From Actinomycetes bacterium (GTDB lineage: Bacteria > Actinomycetota > Actinomycetes > Actinomycetales > Dermatophilaceae), in assembly GCA_023420415.1 (NCBI GenBank), contig JAEZWF010000026.1, forward strand, positions 78,596 through 142,595: a stretch of 64,000 nt of DNA, written 5' to 3'. Position 1 is the first letter of the stretch. Every line of letters begins with the position of its first letter. Positions 8,639-16,030 of the stretch are shown here, one piece after another. Under the pieces are notes generated by a model. The model did no database searches. It was not told where the DNA came from and saw nothing but the letters and a program-made list of their open reading frames with translations. Both the position numbers and the translations under genes were made by a program.

Positions 8639-8664
8639 GCAACCTTTTGGCAACCCCCTGCGTC
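8639..8664 (+). promoter_or_regulatory. ECF-sigma-type promoter upstream of the L,D-transpeptidase
   Basis: GCAACC at 8639-8644 and CGTC at 8661-8664 are separated by 16 bp, the AAC-N16-CGTC pattern of actinobacterial envelope-stress ECF sigma factors. A very similar CAACC-N16-CGTT lies in front of the ECF sigma gene at 24551 (minus strand). The start site would be near 8671, leaving a leader of about 200 nt. Confidence 0.5.
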
Positions 8665-8670
8665 TAGGAG

Positions 8671-8757
8671 GGTGCGGTCGTCCTCGGGGGGAGGGCGGCC
8701 GCACCATGCGTTCCGGGCCTGCCGCTCCGTGCTCCACGGGGCGGCAGGCCTCGTTCT
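8671..8757 (+). other. Two-hairpin leader or small RNA upstream of the L,D-transpeptidase gene
   Basis: The first hairpin pairs GGTGCGG (8671-8677) with CCGCACC (8699-8705). The second is a 16 bp stem, 8716-8731 with 8735-8750, with one G-T wobble and a 3 nt loop, followed by TCGTTCTGG. The first hairpin starts where the ECF promoter should start transcription. This could be an attenuator in the mRNA leader or an 85 nt small RNA ending at the second stem. The rest of 8559-8869 holds one GTATGCCG-type repeat (8572-8585) and nothing else I can name. Confidence 0.4.
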
Positions 8758-8869
8758 GGTCACGGTCACCGATTGTTGCGTGGCGGCGCCAACCCTGCGC
8801 AGGGCTGGTGCGTCAGCATGACTGCAGACTTCGTTCGGCCGCCCGGGGGCGGCCATGGAAGGGGACACC

Positions 8870-9856
8870 ATGGATCGCAAGCACGCCAGCCGCGTCGGCA
8901 CGGGGGTCGCCGGCGCACTCGCCCTCACCCTGCTGCTCGGCGGGTGCGGGGTGTCGCTGGGTGGGGGGTCGTCGGACGGCGCGGTGGACGCCGGCGGTAC
9001 GCCGTCCAGCAGCTCCACCTCACCGACGAGCGAGGCCACGAGCCAGGCACCCGACCCGAGCGCCAGCACGACCGCGCCACCGGAGTCCACCACCACGGTG
9101 CCGAGCACCACGAGCGCGCCGAGCACCACCACCAAGCCTGCACCGAGCACGACCACGACGCCGGCCAAGCCGAAGCCGACGACCAAACCGACGACCAAGC
9201 CCAAGCCTTCTCCGAAGCCGACCAGGACCACGCCCAAGCCGCCGCCGGAGCCCAAGGCCGGTGACACGCTCCAGCCCGGGGACGACGGCGCGTATGTCCG
9301 GCAGGTGCAGCAGAAGCTGAGCAACCTGGGCTACTGGAACGGTGCCTCCGACGGGAGCTACGGGCAGCTGACGTCACAGGCCGTGATGGCCCTGCAGAAG
9401 GCCGCCGGCATCGGTCGCGACGGGGTGTTCGGCCCGGCGACGGCCCGTGCCCTCGACCGCGGCGTGCGTCCGGTCTCGCGGGTCGGCGGCACCGGGATCG
9501 AGATCGACAAGGCCCGCCAGCTGCTGCTCGTCGTCAAGGGCGGTCGCGTGACGATGATCCTCAACACCAGCACCGGCAGCAACCAGCCCTACAAGACCAA
9601 GAGCGGCGGCACCGCGGTCGCGACGACGCCCGCGGGGTCGTTCTCGACGTTCCGGTCGGTCAATGGCATGGACCGGGCGCCGCTCGGTGACCTGTGGCGG
9701 CCGCGCTACTTCAACGGCGGGATCGCTGTGCACGGCTCGACGTCGATCCCCGGCTACCCGGCGTCGCACGGCTGCGCCCGGGTCAGCAATGCCGCCATGG
9801 ACATGATCTGGGCCAACAACCTCATGCCGATCGGCGGCCGCGTCACCGTCTACTGA
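8870..9856 (+). CDS. Lipoprotein L,D-transpeptidase with peptidoglycan-binding domain (YkuD family)
   Basis: A 328-residue lipoprotein. The signal ends in the lipobox LLGGC (residues 23-27), a Thr/Pro/Lys-rich spacer runs to about 130, then comes a PG_binding_1 domain (LQPGDDGAYVRQVQQKL to FGPATARAL) and the YkuD domain with the catalytic SHGCARV motif (His300, Cys302). The family makes 3-3 cross-links in peptidoglycan outside the membrane. The ATG at 8870 has a good ribosome binding site (GGAAGGGGA); an in-frame ATG at 8855 does not. The ECF-type promoter and the hairpin leader suggest control by envelope stress. Confidence 0.93.
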   Translation: MDRKHASRVGTGVAGALALTLLLGGCGVSLGGGSSDGAVDAGGTPSSSSTSPTSEATSQAPDPSASTTAPPESTTTVPSTTSAPSTTTKPAPSTTTTPAKPKPTTKPTTKPKPSPKPTRTTPKPPPEPKAGDTLQPGDDGAYVRQVQQKLSNLGYWNGASDGSYGQLTSQAVMALQKAAGIGRDGVFGPATARALDRGVRPVSRVGGTGIEIDKARQLLLVVKGGRVTMILNTSTGSNQPYKTKSGGTAVATTPAGSFSTFRSVNGMDRAPLGDLWRPRYFNGGIAVHGSTSIPGYPASHGCARVSNAAMDMIWANNLMPIGGRVTVY

Positions 9857-9880
9857 GGCGGCAGCCCGGCACCGCCTGGG

Positions 9881-10720
9881 TCACCACTGCGAGGTGGCGT
9901 CGGCGACCAGGTCACCCAACAGCTCGCCCTCGTCGACGTCGAGGCCCTTGGCGGTGAACCAGCGGCACATGTTGGTGACGTCGCGCTCGAGGAACTCGAA
10001 GCCGCGGGGGTTGCCGATGATGTCGACGATCTGGGGCCAGTCGATGAGCACGAGGCGTTCGCCGTCGAGCAGGACGTTGTAGGGGGACAGGTCGCCGTGG
10101 GTCCAGCCGCGCTGGGCGAGCGCGGTCATGGCGGCGCGCAGCTGCTCGAAGAGCTCGGCGAGCAGGTCGCGGTCGGGGCGGGTCTGGGCCAGGCGCGGAG
10201 CCGCCTCCCCGCCGCTGCCGATGAACTCCATCAGCATCTCGCGGTCGTTCAGCTGGACGGGGTAGGGAACGGGAATTCCCATGTCCCACAACGTTCCCAG
10301 CGCCTCGAACTCGGCGAACGCCCACTGCCCGGACAACAGCTCGCGACCGAACTCGGTGCGTCGCGCCATGGCCCGCATCTCGCGGCTGCGACGCACCCGG
10401 CGCCCCTCGTGGTAGCCGGCGTCGCGGTGGAACATGCGGCGTTCGCTGGTGCGGTAACGCTTGGCCGCCATGTAGGTGTCGTGCGCAGGTGTGGCGGTGC
10501 CGTCGGGCAGCCAGCGGCGCACGATGTGGACGTCCGCCTCCTTGCCGGTCTTGAGGACACCGAGGTCCTCCTCGACGGCGCCGAGGGCGGTGATGACCCA
10601 GTCGGGTCGGGGTTTCGGACCGTGCGTGGCACCGTCCCAGCTCGACCAGCGCTCGCCCTCGGGCGGCGCGTCAGGAAGGCTGTCGAACGAGAACTCGTCG
10701 TTCTCTCCAAAAGCGTGCAA
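9881..10720 (-). CDS. RIO1-family atypical serine/threonine kinase
   Basis: A 279-residue kinase with ATP-site residues GKEADVHIV, the conserved Lys in AAKRYR, the catalytic THGDLSPYNVLLDG motif and the metal-binding LIDWPQIVD. RIO kinases act in ribosome maturation in archaea and eukaryotes; the role of bacterial members is little known. The frame stays open to an ATG at 10834, but that extension is Arg-rich and looks non-coding. A TTG at 10720 has GGAG seven bases upstream and gives MHAFGENDEF, so I prefer it. It converges on the L,D-transpeptidase gene. Confidence 0.85.
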   Translation of the reverse strand: MHAFGENDEFSFDSLPDAPPEGERWSSWDGATHGPKPRPDWVITALGAVEEDLGVLKTGKEADVHIVRRWLPDGTATPAHDTYMAAKRYRTSERRMFHRDAGYHEGRRVRRSREMRAMARRTEFGRELLSGQWAFAEFEALGTLWDMGIPVPYPVQLNDREMLMEFIGSGGEAAPRLAQTRPDRDLLAELFEQLRAAMTALAQRGWTHGDLSPYNVLLDGERLVLIDWPQIVDIIGNPRGFEFLERDVTNMCRWFTAKGLDVDEGELLGDLVADATSQW

Positions 10721-10902
10721 CGGATGACTCCATCGTGAGAGGGGTGTGGGCGCGAAGGCAGCCCGGGACCGTCGTGGACATGTCGCCCTCCTCGGAGTCG
10801 TGGCAGCACGGTGTATGCCGCGGTGTCCGGTCATCGTGGCAGGTCGCCTTCGCTGGACGCCACCGGTTTTTGCCGGCTGTCGCGCGAGTTGGCTGTGATC
10901 TC

Positions 10903-10955
10903 GTGACAGAGCCCCGCCGAGGGACTACTTTGTTGCACTACAAGCTGCAACAAAG
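10903..10955 (+). promoter_or_regulatory. Promoter with perfect palindromic operator for the YtrA-type GntR regulator
   Basis: A -35 GTGACA (10903-10908), 17 bp spacer and -10 TACTTT (10926-10931) form a good vegetative promoter. A perfect inverted repeat, CTTTGTTGCA (10928-10937) and TGCAACAAAG (10946-10955), covers the -10 and start site. Its position in front of an operon that ends in a GntR gene suggests autorepression. Confidence 0.7.
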
Positions 10956-10964
10956 GGGGTCGGA

Positions 10965-11840
10965 ATGTCAGCTGTCGGATGGTGGCTGTGGGCCATCGTG
11001 CTGGCAGGACTGCTGGCGCCGCTCGCGCCGGTCCTACGTCGCCGCGCGGTCATGCGCACCGCAGCAAGCGTCGCGCGCGCGGCCCACCCGGCCGTGCCAG
11101 GGGCCGACTGGCCGGCGCTCTACGCGCGGCTGTCCGCCCGGCAGCTGGGCGCGCGGGTCGGAGCCGCCGTGGCTGTGGGAGCAGCCCTGGTCTTCATCAC
11201 AGTGACCAGTGATCTGCCGGACCCCTTCATGATGGTCGGGTTCCTCGCCGTGTCGGCGGGCCAGTCATTCGGAGCCCTGATCGGCAGCCTGGTCGGGGCG
11301 CGTCGTGTCGCCGTCCGGTCGCCGCTCGCCTCGTTGTCGCCGCGAGAGCTGCGTCGGTACCTGACTCCACTGGAGGCCGCCTTGTCGCGCGGCGTCCCAT
11401 GGGTCTGCGCCGCGGGCGTCGTCGTGGGTGTGCTGTGGTGGGTCGAGCGAGGTGAAGCGGCAGCGCTCGCCGCTGCGGCGGTCAGTGCGGCGTGCTTGGT
11501 CACGTGCCTGGCCGCTGACCAGCTCGCCGGGCGCACGTTGCGCAGGGCCATGCCCGTGTCGACCGACGGCGGTCTCGTGTGGGCCGAGGTCCTTCGCGCC
11601 ACGCTGCTTCGTGACGCGTACGGCGGTCTGGGGTCGGTGGCGGCGATGGGGACCGGTCTTGCCATGGTGTTGGCGACTTCCGCAGCCGCGGTGCCGGACG
11701 CCACCCCTGGCTGGGCGCGGGTCCTGTCCGTGGGGCTTCTGGTCACGGGGATGGGCCTGAGCGCAGTCCTTGGGCTTGTGTCGATGAGTGACAGCCAGCA
11801 TCGGTGGGCGGTGGCGCACATGCCGACGGTGGCCCGCTGA
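10965..11840 (+). CDS. Multi-pass membrane protein of the GntR-controlled operon
   Basis: A 291-residue protein with about seven hydrophobic segments, the first at residues 5-24 and others near 67-85, 95-115, 150-165, 170-190, 220-240 and 255-275. It has no ATPase and no transport motif I recognise. The context, an operon with a YtrA-type GntR regulator, is common for membrane subunits of small ABC exporters responding to cell-wall antibiotics, but the ATPase partner is missing. The ATG at 10965 follows AAAGGGGG. Its TGA overlaps the regulator start (TGATG). Confidence 0.75.
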   Translation: MSAVGWWLWAIVLAGLLAPLAPVLRRRAVMRTAASVARAAHPAVPGADWPALYARLSARQLGARVGAAVAVGAALVFITVTSDLPDPFMMVGFLAVSAGQSFGALIGSLVGARRVAVRSPLASLSPRELRRYLTPLEAALSRGVPWVCAAGVVVGVLWWVERGEAAALAAAAVSAACLVTCLAADQLAGRTLRRAMPVSTDGGLVWAEVLRATLLRDAYGGLGSVAAMGTGLAMVLATSAAAVPDATPGWARVLSVGLLVTGMGLSAVLGLVSMSDSQHRWAVAHMPTVAR

Positions 11841-12196
11841 TGCTGATCCGTCTCGACCTGATCTCGTCGGTTCCCGTCTATGAACAGATCGTGGCCACCG
11901 TCGTCTCGGCCATCTCCGACGGCACGCTCGTCGCGGGAAGCAAGCTGCCCACCGTCCGTCAGCTCGCCGGTGACCTCGGCGTGGCGACGAACACCGTTGC
12001 CAAGGCCTACCGGCAGCTCGAGGCCGAAGGGCATGTCGCCACGCTGGGACGCAACGGCACGGTTGTTCAGCCGCCCGCGGCGGACGTGCGTTCCGAGGAC
12101 GAGCTGCAAGCGGCTGCCATGTTGCTGGCGCGCACCGCCCAGCGCCGAGGGCTGGATCTCAACACCGCGATCGGGCAGCTGCGCCAAGCGTGGTGA
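11840..12196 (+). CDS. GntR-family transcriptional regulator, YtrA type
   Basis: A 118-residue regulator consisting of the N-terminal winged helix (VPVYEQIVATVVSAI, GSKLPTVRQLAGDLGVATNTVAKAY split over residues 12-60) and a short C-terminal helical tail. YtrA-type GntR proteins lack a large effector domain, and short length with an operon partner of membrane-transport type is typical. It likely binds the palindrome at 10928-10955. The start codon overlaps the upstream stop. Confidence 0.88.
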   Translation: MLIRLDLISSVPVYEQIVATVVSAISDGTLVAGSKLPTVRQLAGDLGVATNTVAKAYRQLEAEGHVATLGRNGTVVQPPAADVRSEDELQAAAMLLARTAQRRGLDLNTAIGQLRQAW

Positions 12197-12302
12197 AGTC
12201 CCAGGAGGACGTGTGGGATCAGTCTGCGCCGACCCACACTGCGGCGAGGCTCACATGCGGTATCGGTACCCGGAAAGGTGAGCGGTCGGCATACTCGCCA
12301 GC

Positions 12303-13514
12303 ATGTCCCGACTCCAGACGACCGATGGCCTGACCGAGGAACAGACCGAGCTGCTGAAGCTGGTGCGGCAGTTCGTCGACGAGCAGATCATCCCGGCGGC
12401 CCAGGAGCTCGAGCACGCCGACGAGTACCCGACGGAGATCGTCGAGGGCATGAAGGAGATGGGGATCTTCGGGCTGATGATCCCCGAGGAGTACGGCGGT
12501 CTGGGGGAGTCGCTGCTGACCTACGCGTTGTGTGTCGAGGAGATCGCGCGTGGGTGGATGTCGGTGAGCGGCATCATCAACACGCACTTCATCGTGGCCT
12601 ACATGCTGCTCCAGCACGGCACCGAGGAGCAGAAGCAGAAGTACCTGCCGAAGATGGCGACCGGCGAGATCCGTGGGGCGTTCTCGATGAGCGAGCCCGG
12701 GCTGGGGTCGGACGTCAGCGCGATCCGCACGAAGGCTGTTGCGGGTGGTGGCGAGGGTGCCGAGCAGGAGTGGACCATCACCGGTCAGAAGATGTGGCTG
12801 ACGAACGGTGGCAGCGCGAACCTCGTTGCGGTGCTGGTGAAGACGGACCTCGGCGCGGACTCGGTCTACCGCAACATGACGACCTTCCTCGTGGAGAAGG
12901 AGCCGGGCTTCGGCGAGACGGCCCAGGGCGTCACGGTGCCCGGCAAGATCGAGAAGATGGGCTACAAGGGCGTGGACACGACCGAGCTCGTGCTCGAGGG
13001 GCACCGGACGACCGGCGCGCAGATCCTCGGTGGCGAACCGGGCAAGGGCTTCTACCAGATGATGGACGGCGTCGAGGTGGGGCGAGTCAACGTGGCCGCG
13101 CGCGCGTGTGGGGTGGCGATGCGGGCGTTCGAGCTCGGCATCGACTACGCGCAGCAGCGTGAGACCTTCGGCAAGAAGATCGCCGAGCACCAGGGGATTC
13201 TCTTCCGGCTGGCCGACATGGCGACCAAGGTCGAGTCGAGCCACCAGATGATGGTCAAGGCGGCCAAGCTCAAGGACGCCGGCGCCCGCAACGACCTCGA
13301 GGCCGGGATGGCGAAGTACCTGGCGGCGGAGAACTGTGCCGACGTGGTGGAGCAGTCGTTCCGCATCCACGGGGGGTACGGGTACTCCAAGGAGTACGAG
13401 ATCGAACGGCTCTACCGCGAGGCGCCGATGTTGTTGATCGGTGAGGGCACCGCCGAGATCCAGAAGATGATCATCGGTCGGCGGCTCCTCGAGGAGTTCA
13501 AGCTCAAGAGCTGA
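12303..13514 (+). CDS. Acyl-CoA dehydrogenase
   Basis: A 403-residue flavoprotein with the full acyl-CoA dehydrogenase fold. An N-terminal helical domain leads to AFSMSEPGLGSD (FAD/substrate site), then the middle domain with WLTNG, GRVNVAARA and the C-terminal bundle with IHGGYGYSKEYEIERLYRE and the GEGTAEIQ motif that carries the catalytic Glu in medium-chain enzymes. It performs FAD-dependent alpha,beta-dehydrogenation of an acyl-CoA with electron-transfer flavoprotein as acceptor. Chain-length specificity cannot be read. The GTATGCCG-type repeat at 12289 lies just before the start and its CATACT may double as a -10 box. The 3' end overlaps the convergent XRE gene by 11 bp. Confidence 0.93.
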   Translation: MSRLQTTDGLTEEQTELLKLVRQFVDEQIIPAAQELEHADEYPTEIVEGMKEMGIFGLMIPEEYGGLGESLLTYALCVEEIARGWMSVSGIINTHFIVAYMLLQHGTEEQKQKYLPKMATGEIRGAFSMSEPGLGSDVSAIRTKAVAGGGEGAEQEWTITGQKMWLTNGGSANLVAVLVKTDLGADSVYRNMTTFLVEKEPGFGETAQGVTVPGKIEKMGYKGVDTTELVLEGHRTTGAQILGGEPGKGFYQMMDGVEVGRVNVAARACGVAMRAFELGIDYAQQRETFGKKIAEHQGILFRLADMATKVESSHQMMVKAAKLKDAGARNDLEAGMAKYLAAENCADVVEQSFRIHGGYGYSKEYEIERLYREAPMLLIGEGTAEIQKMIIGRRLLEEFKLKS

Positions 13515-14208
13515 ACCTGCTCTCGCACTGGCAGGCGCACGAGTCGAGGCATCTCGCCTCGAGGTAGCAGTCGTCCGCACAGGTGCAGTCGAGCCACGGC
13601 TCGCCCATGGGTGCCCGTGGGGGACGAAGGCGTTCGCGTGCCTGTCTCAACTCCGCGCGACGCAGGGCAAGGTCGGTCAGGGTGGGGTGGTCGGCTGGCC
13701 GCTCGACAGGCGGGGCCGCGATGTCCTTCTGGCTTTCCCCGAAGTTGCGCGCGATCTCCTCGCGTCGATCCGGGTCGTCACGAAGGCGTCGCAAGGAGTA
13801 CCAGGCCCGCGCCGGCGGCCGGTCGTAGCGTTCTCCCACGCCCCGGTTGGACGGCCGTTGGTCCGGTGGGACGACGTCGAGGTGGGCCGGGAAGCGTCGA
13901 TCGGCGTTGTCGCGCACCACGTCCGGCGCGAACGGAGGTACGACGGTTCCGCCGGCGTCGGCGACCACAAGGTGGAGGTCCGCAAGCGCAAGCACCGTCT
14001 CGAACTCGGCCACGCGCATGGGGAGCTGGTCGGTCTCCCATCGACCCACGGTCGAAGGCGCGACATCCACCCGGCGTGCGAGCTCACGCTGGCTCAGGTC
14101 GGCAAGCCTCCGGACCCGCGCCACATAGGCACCCACGGCAACCGGACGGGGGCGTGCATCCTGATCGGCGGCCTCTCCCTGCGTGTGCATTCGGGCCTGC
14201 GACTCCAC
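13504..14208 (-). CDS. XRE-family HTH protein with cysteine-rich C-terminus
   Basis: A 234-residue protein. Residues 20-75 hold a helix-turn-helix (LSQRELARRVDVAPSTVGRWE). A charged middle region is not recognised. The last 25 residues contain seven cysteines (CTCADDC, CLDSCACQC), which could bind zinc or an Fe-S cluster. The GTG at 14208 is chosen because AAGGGAG lies five bases upstream; the frame is open to 14238. It would be a DNA-binding regulator with a metal- or redox-sensing tail, an inference from the Cys cluster. Convergent with the acyl-CoA dehydrogenase. Confidence 0.75.
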   Translation of the reverse strand: MESQARMHTQGEAADQDARPRPVAVGAYVARVRRLADLSQRELARRVDVAPSTVGRWETDQLPMRVAEFETVLALADLHLVVADAGGTVVPPFAPDVVRDNADRRFPAHLDVVPPDQRPSNRGVGERYDRPPARAWYSLRRLRDDPDRREEIARNFGESQKDIAAPPVERPADHPTLTDLALRRAELRQARERLRPPRAPMGEPWLDCTCADDCYLEARCLDSCACQCESRFSS

Positions 14209-14314
14209 GAGAGCTCCCTTCCATCGGCTGGGGTCCACGCTCGCAGCGGGTACCGACAGTGAGGTCGGAATCTTCTTTCGGCAGCGCAGTCAGCCCCAGG
14301 TAGTCGCCCAGAGT

Positions 14315-14505
14315 GCTGGGTCACTGCTGCACTGGGCGCAACAGAGGTGCTCGGTGGTGTCGCGAAAGCTGGGTCACTGCTGCACTGGGGGCAACGGGTG
14401 GCGGCCCTTCGCTTGGGGCTTCGTGTTGCGGTGAGTGCAGCAGTGACCCAGCCGTCGTGGCTGGGGGGCGGCCTCGTGTTGCGGTGAGTGCAGCAGCGAC
14501 CCAGG
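14315..14505. repeat. Four copies of a 29 bp repeat, two direct and two inverted
   Basis: GCTGGGTCACTGCTGCAC begins copies at 14315 and 14368. Their complements (GTGCAGCAGTGACCCAGC, one variant) lie at 14424-14452 and 14477-14505. The copies are spaced about 53 bp apart within each pair, so long stems can form between them. No gene is visible in the 401 bp between 14208 and 14610; this repeat cluster fills most of it. Confidence 0.85.
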
Positions 14506-14609
14506 AATGCGAGTGCTCCTATTGCCTCCCGCGCTCGCGGGTCCACGGGCCTGGCGAGCCGGGTCGGCGTGTTCAGGCAATGTCCAGCGGGCTTTGACAC
14601 ACTGGGGGC

Positions 14610-15230
14610 ATGAGCACGCAGCCCGCCGCCGCACTGGCACGCAACCGCGCCGTCCTCTCGCTCGAGTACCCGATGTCGCTCGGGCGGTACGACACGTATG
14701 AGAAGGCGCAGAAGGCCGTCGACTACCTGTCCGACCACGAGTTCCCGGTGCAGAACGTGCTCATCGTGGGCACCGACCTCAAGCAGCTCGAGCGGGTCAC
14801 CGGGCGTCTCACCCGCGGCCGCGTGGCGGTGGGCGGACTGGTGTCGGGTGCCTGGCTGGGACTGTTCGTCGGCCTGATCTTCTCCCTGCTCGGGGCCAAC
14901 GAGGGAAACGCCTTCCTCGGCGTCATCATGACCGTGCTGTTCGGTGCCGTGTTCGGCCTCATCTGGGCGCTCATCGGCTACGCCATCACCGGCGGCAACC
15001 GTGACTTCACCTCGGTGATGCAGGTCGTCGCCACCCAGTACGAGGTGCTCGTCGAGCACAAGTTCGCCACCCAGGCCCGTGAGCTGCTCACCAAGATGGA
15101 CCCGATGGCCGCCGCCCAGGAGCAGGTCCGCCAGGCCCGTGAGCAGGAGGCGGCGCGCGCGGCCGAGCAGCCGCCCACCACGTCGCCCACCACGCCGCCC
15201 ACCACACCGCCCGGCCCGCCCACCGCGTAA
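14610..15230 (+). CDS. General stress protein (YflT/GSP17M-like domain) with two membrane helices
   Basis: A 206-residue protein. Residues 18-65 match the general-stress-protein 17M type domain (YDTYEKAQKAVDYLSDHEF, VLIVGTDL). Two hydrophobic helices at about 75-93 and 103-124 are separated by a short loop, and a coiled-coil-like charged segment ends in a Thr/Pro repeat tail (PPTTSPTTPPTTPPGP). Related proteins in actinobacteria are stress-induced membrane proteins of unknown mechanism. The ATG at 14610 is close behind TTGACAC, and transcription may be leaderless. No partner gene is coupled. Confidence 0.8.
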   Translation: MSTQPAAALARNRAVLSLEYPMSLGRYDTYEKAQKAVDYLSDHEFPVQNVLIVGTDLKQLERVTGRLTRGRVAVGGLVSGAWLGLFVGLIFSLLGANEGNAFLGVIMTVLFGAVFGLIWALIGYAITGGNRDFTSVMQVVATQYEVLVEHKFATQARELLTKMDPMAAAQEQVRQAREQEAARAAEQPPTTSPTTPPTTPPGPPTA

Positions 15231-15271
15231 AGCGAAGGCGCGGCGTCGGCCACGCGGCATACCGTGGTCGC

Positions 15272-16030
15272 ATGACCGAGCCCACGCCGGGGGACGCGCC
15301 CGCCCTCGAACCATTGAGTGACGACGACTTCGAGTCGGTGCTGTGCGTCGTGGCCCACCCCGACGACATCGAGTACGGCACCGCAGCGGCCGTCGCGAAG
15401 TGGACTGCGCAGGGCAAGCGCGTGAGCTACTTCCTGCTGACGCGCGGTGAGGCGGGCATCGACACCATGCCGCCGAACGACGCCGGCCCGGTCAGGGAAG
15501 CAGAGGAGCGGGCCAGTGCCGCCGTGGTCGGGGTCACCGAGGTCGACTTCGGCGACCATCGCGACGGCCAGGTGGAGTACGGCCTGGCCCTGCGCCGCGA
15601 CATCGCGCGCGAGGTCCGGCGGCGGCGCCCTGACCTCGTGATCACCGGCGACTACGGCAACCGGTTCGTCGGCGGCATGCTCAACCAGGCCGACCACCGG
15701 GCCGTGGGGCTCGCGGCCGCCGACGCCGTCGCCGACGCAGGCAACCGGTGGATCTTCCCCGAGCTGCTGGAGGAAGGCCTCGAACCGTGGAACGTCGGCA
15801 TGCTCGCGTTCGCCGGCACGATGACCCCCACGCACTACGTCGACGTGGCTGACCACGTCGACGTCGCGGTTGCCTCGCTCGAGGAGCACGCGGCATACAA
15901 CGCAGCGTTGCCCGACACCTTCCCCAAACCGGACCAGCTCGTCCCGATGATCCTCGACATGGGCGCCAAGCGGGCCCAGGTGGACGGCGTGACCCACGCC
16001 GTCGTGCTCGACGTCGTGAACCGCCGCTAG
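15272..16030 (+). CDS. PIG-L family deacetylase (GlcNAc-PI de-N-acetylase superfamily)
   Basis: A 252-residue zinc hydrolase with the signature VVAHPDDIEYG (His, Asp, Asp metal and catalytic residues) near residue 28 and a second metal ligand in NQADHRAVG. The superfamily removes N-acetyl groups from sugars such as GlcNAc-inositol in mycothiol synthesis or from related conjugates. The MshB-specific context is missing, so the substrate is open. A GTATGCCG-type repeat in complement lies directly in front of the start (15250-15263), and its TACCGT is at leaderless -10 distance. The TAG stop is shared with the convergent pepP gene. Confidence 0.88.
   Translation: MTEPTPGDAPALEPLSDDDFESVLCVVAHPDDIEYGTAAAVAKWTAQGKRVSYFLLTRGEAGIDTMPPNDAGPVREAEERASAAVVGVTEVDFGDHRDGQVEYGLALRRDIAREVRRRRPDLVITGDYGNRFVGGMLNQADHRAVGLAAADAVADAGNRWIFPELLEEGLEPWNVGMLAFAGTMTPTHYVDVADHVDVAVASLEEHAAYNAALPDTFPKPDQLVPMILDMGAKRAQVDGVTHAVVLDVVNRR

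Noticed and set aside
8559..8869. ydaO-type c-di-AMP riboswitch before the L,D-transpeptidase
   Set aside because: Such riboswitches often precede wall-hydrolase genes, but I could not find their conserved core; only two simple hairpins are visible.
10721..10834. N-terminal extension of the RIO kinase to an ATG
   Set aside because: Arg/Pro-rich and unlike the family; the TTG with GGAG seven bases upstream fits better.
14315..14505. CRISPR array
   Set aside because: Only four units, two of them inverted, with no regular spacers and no cas genes.
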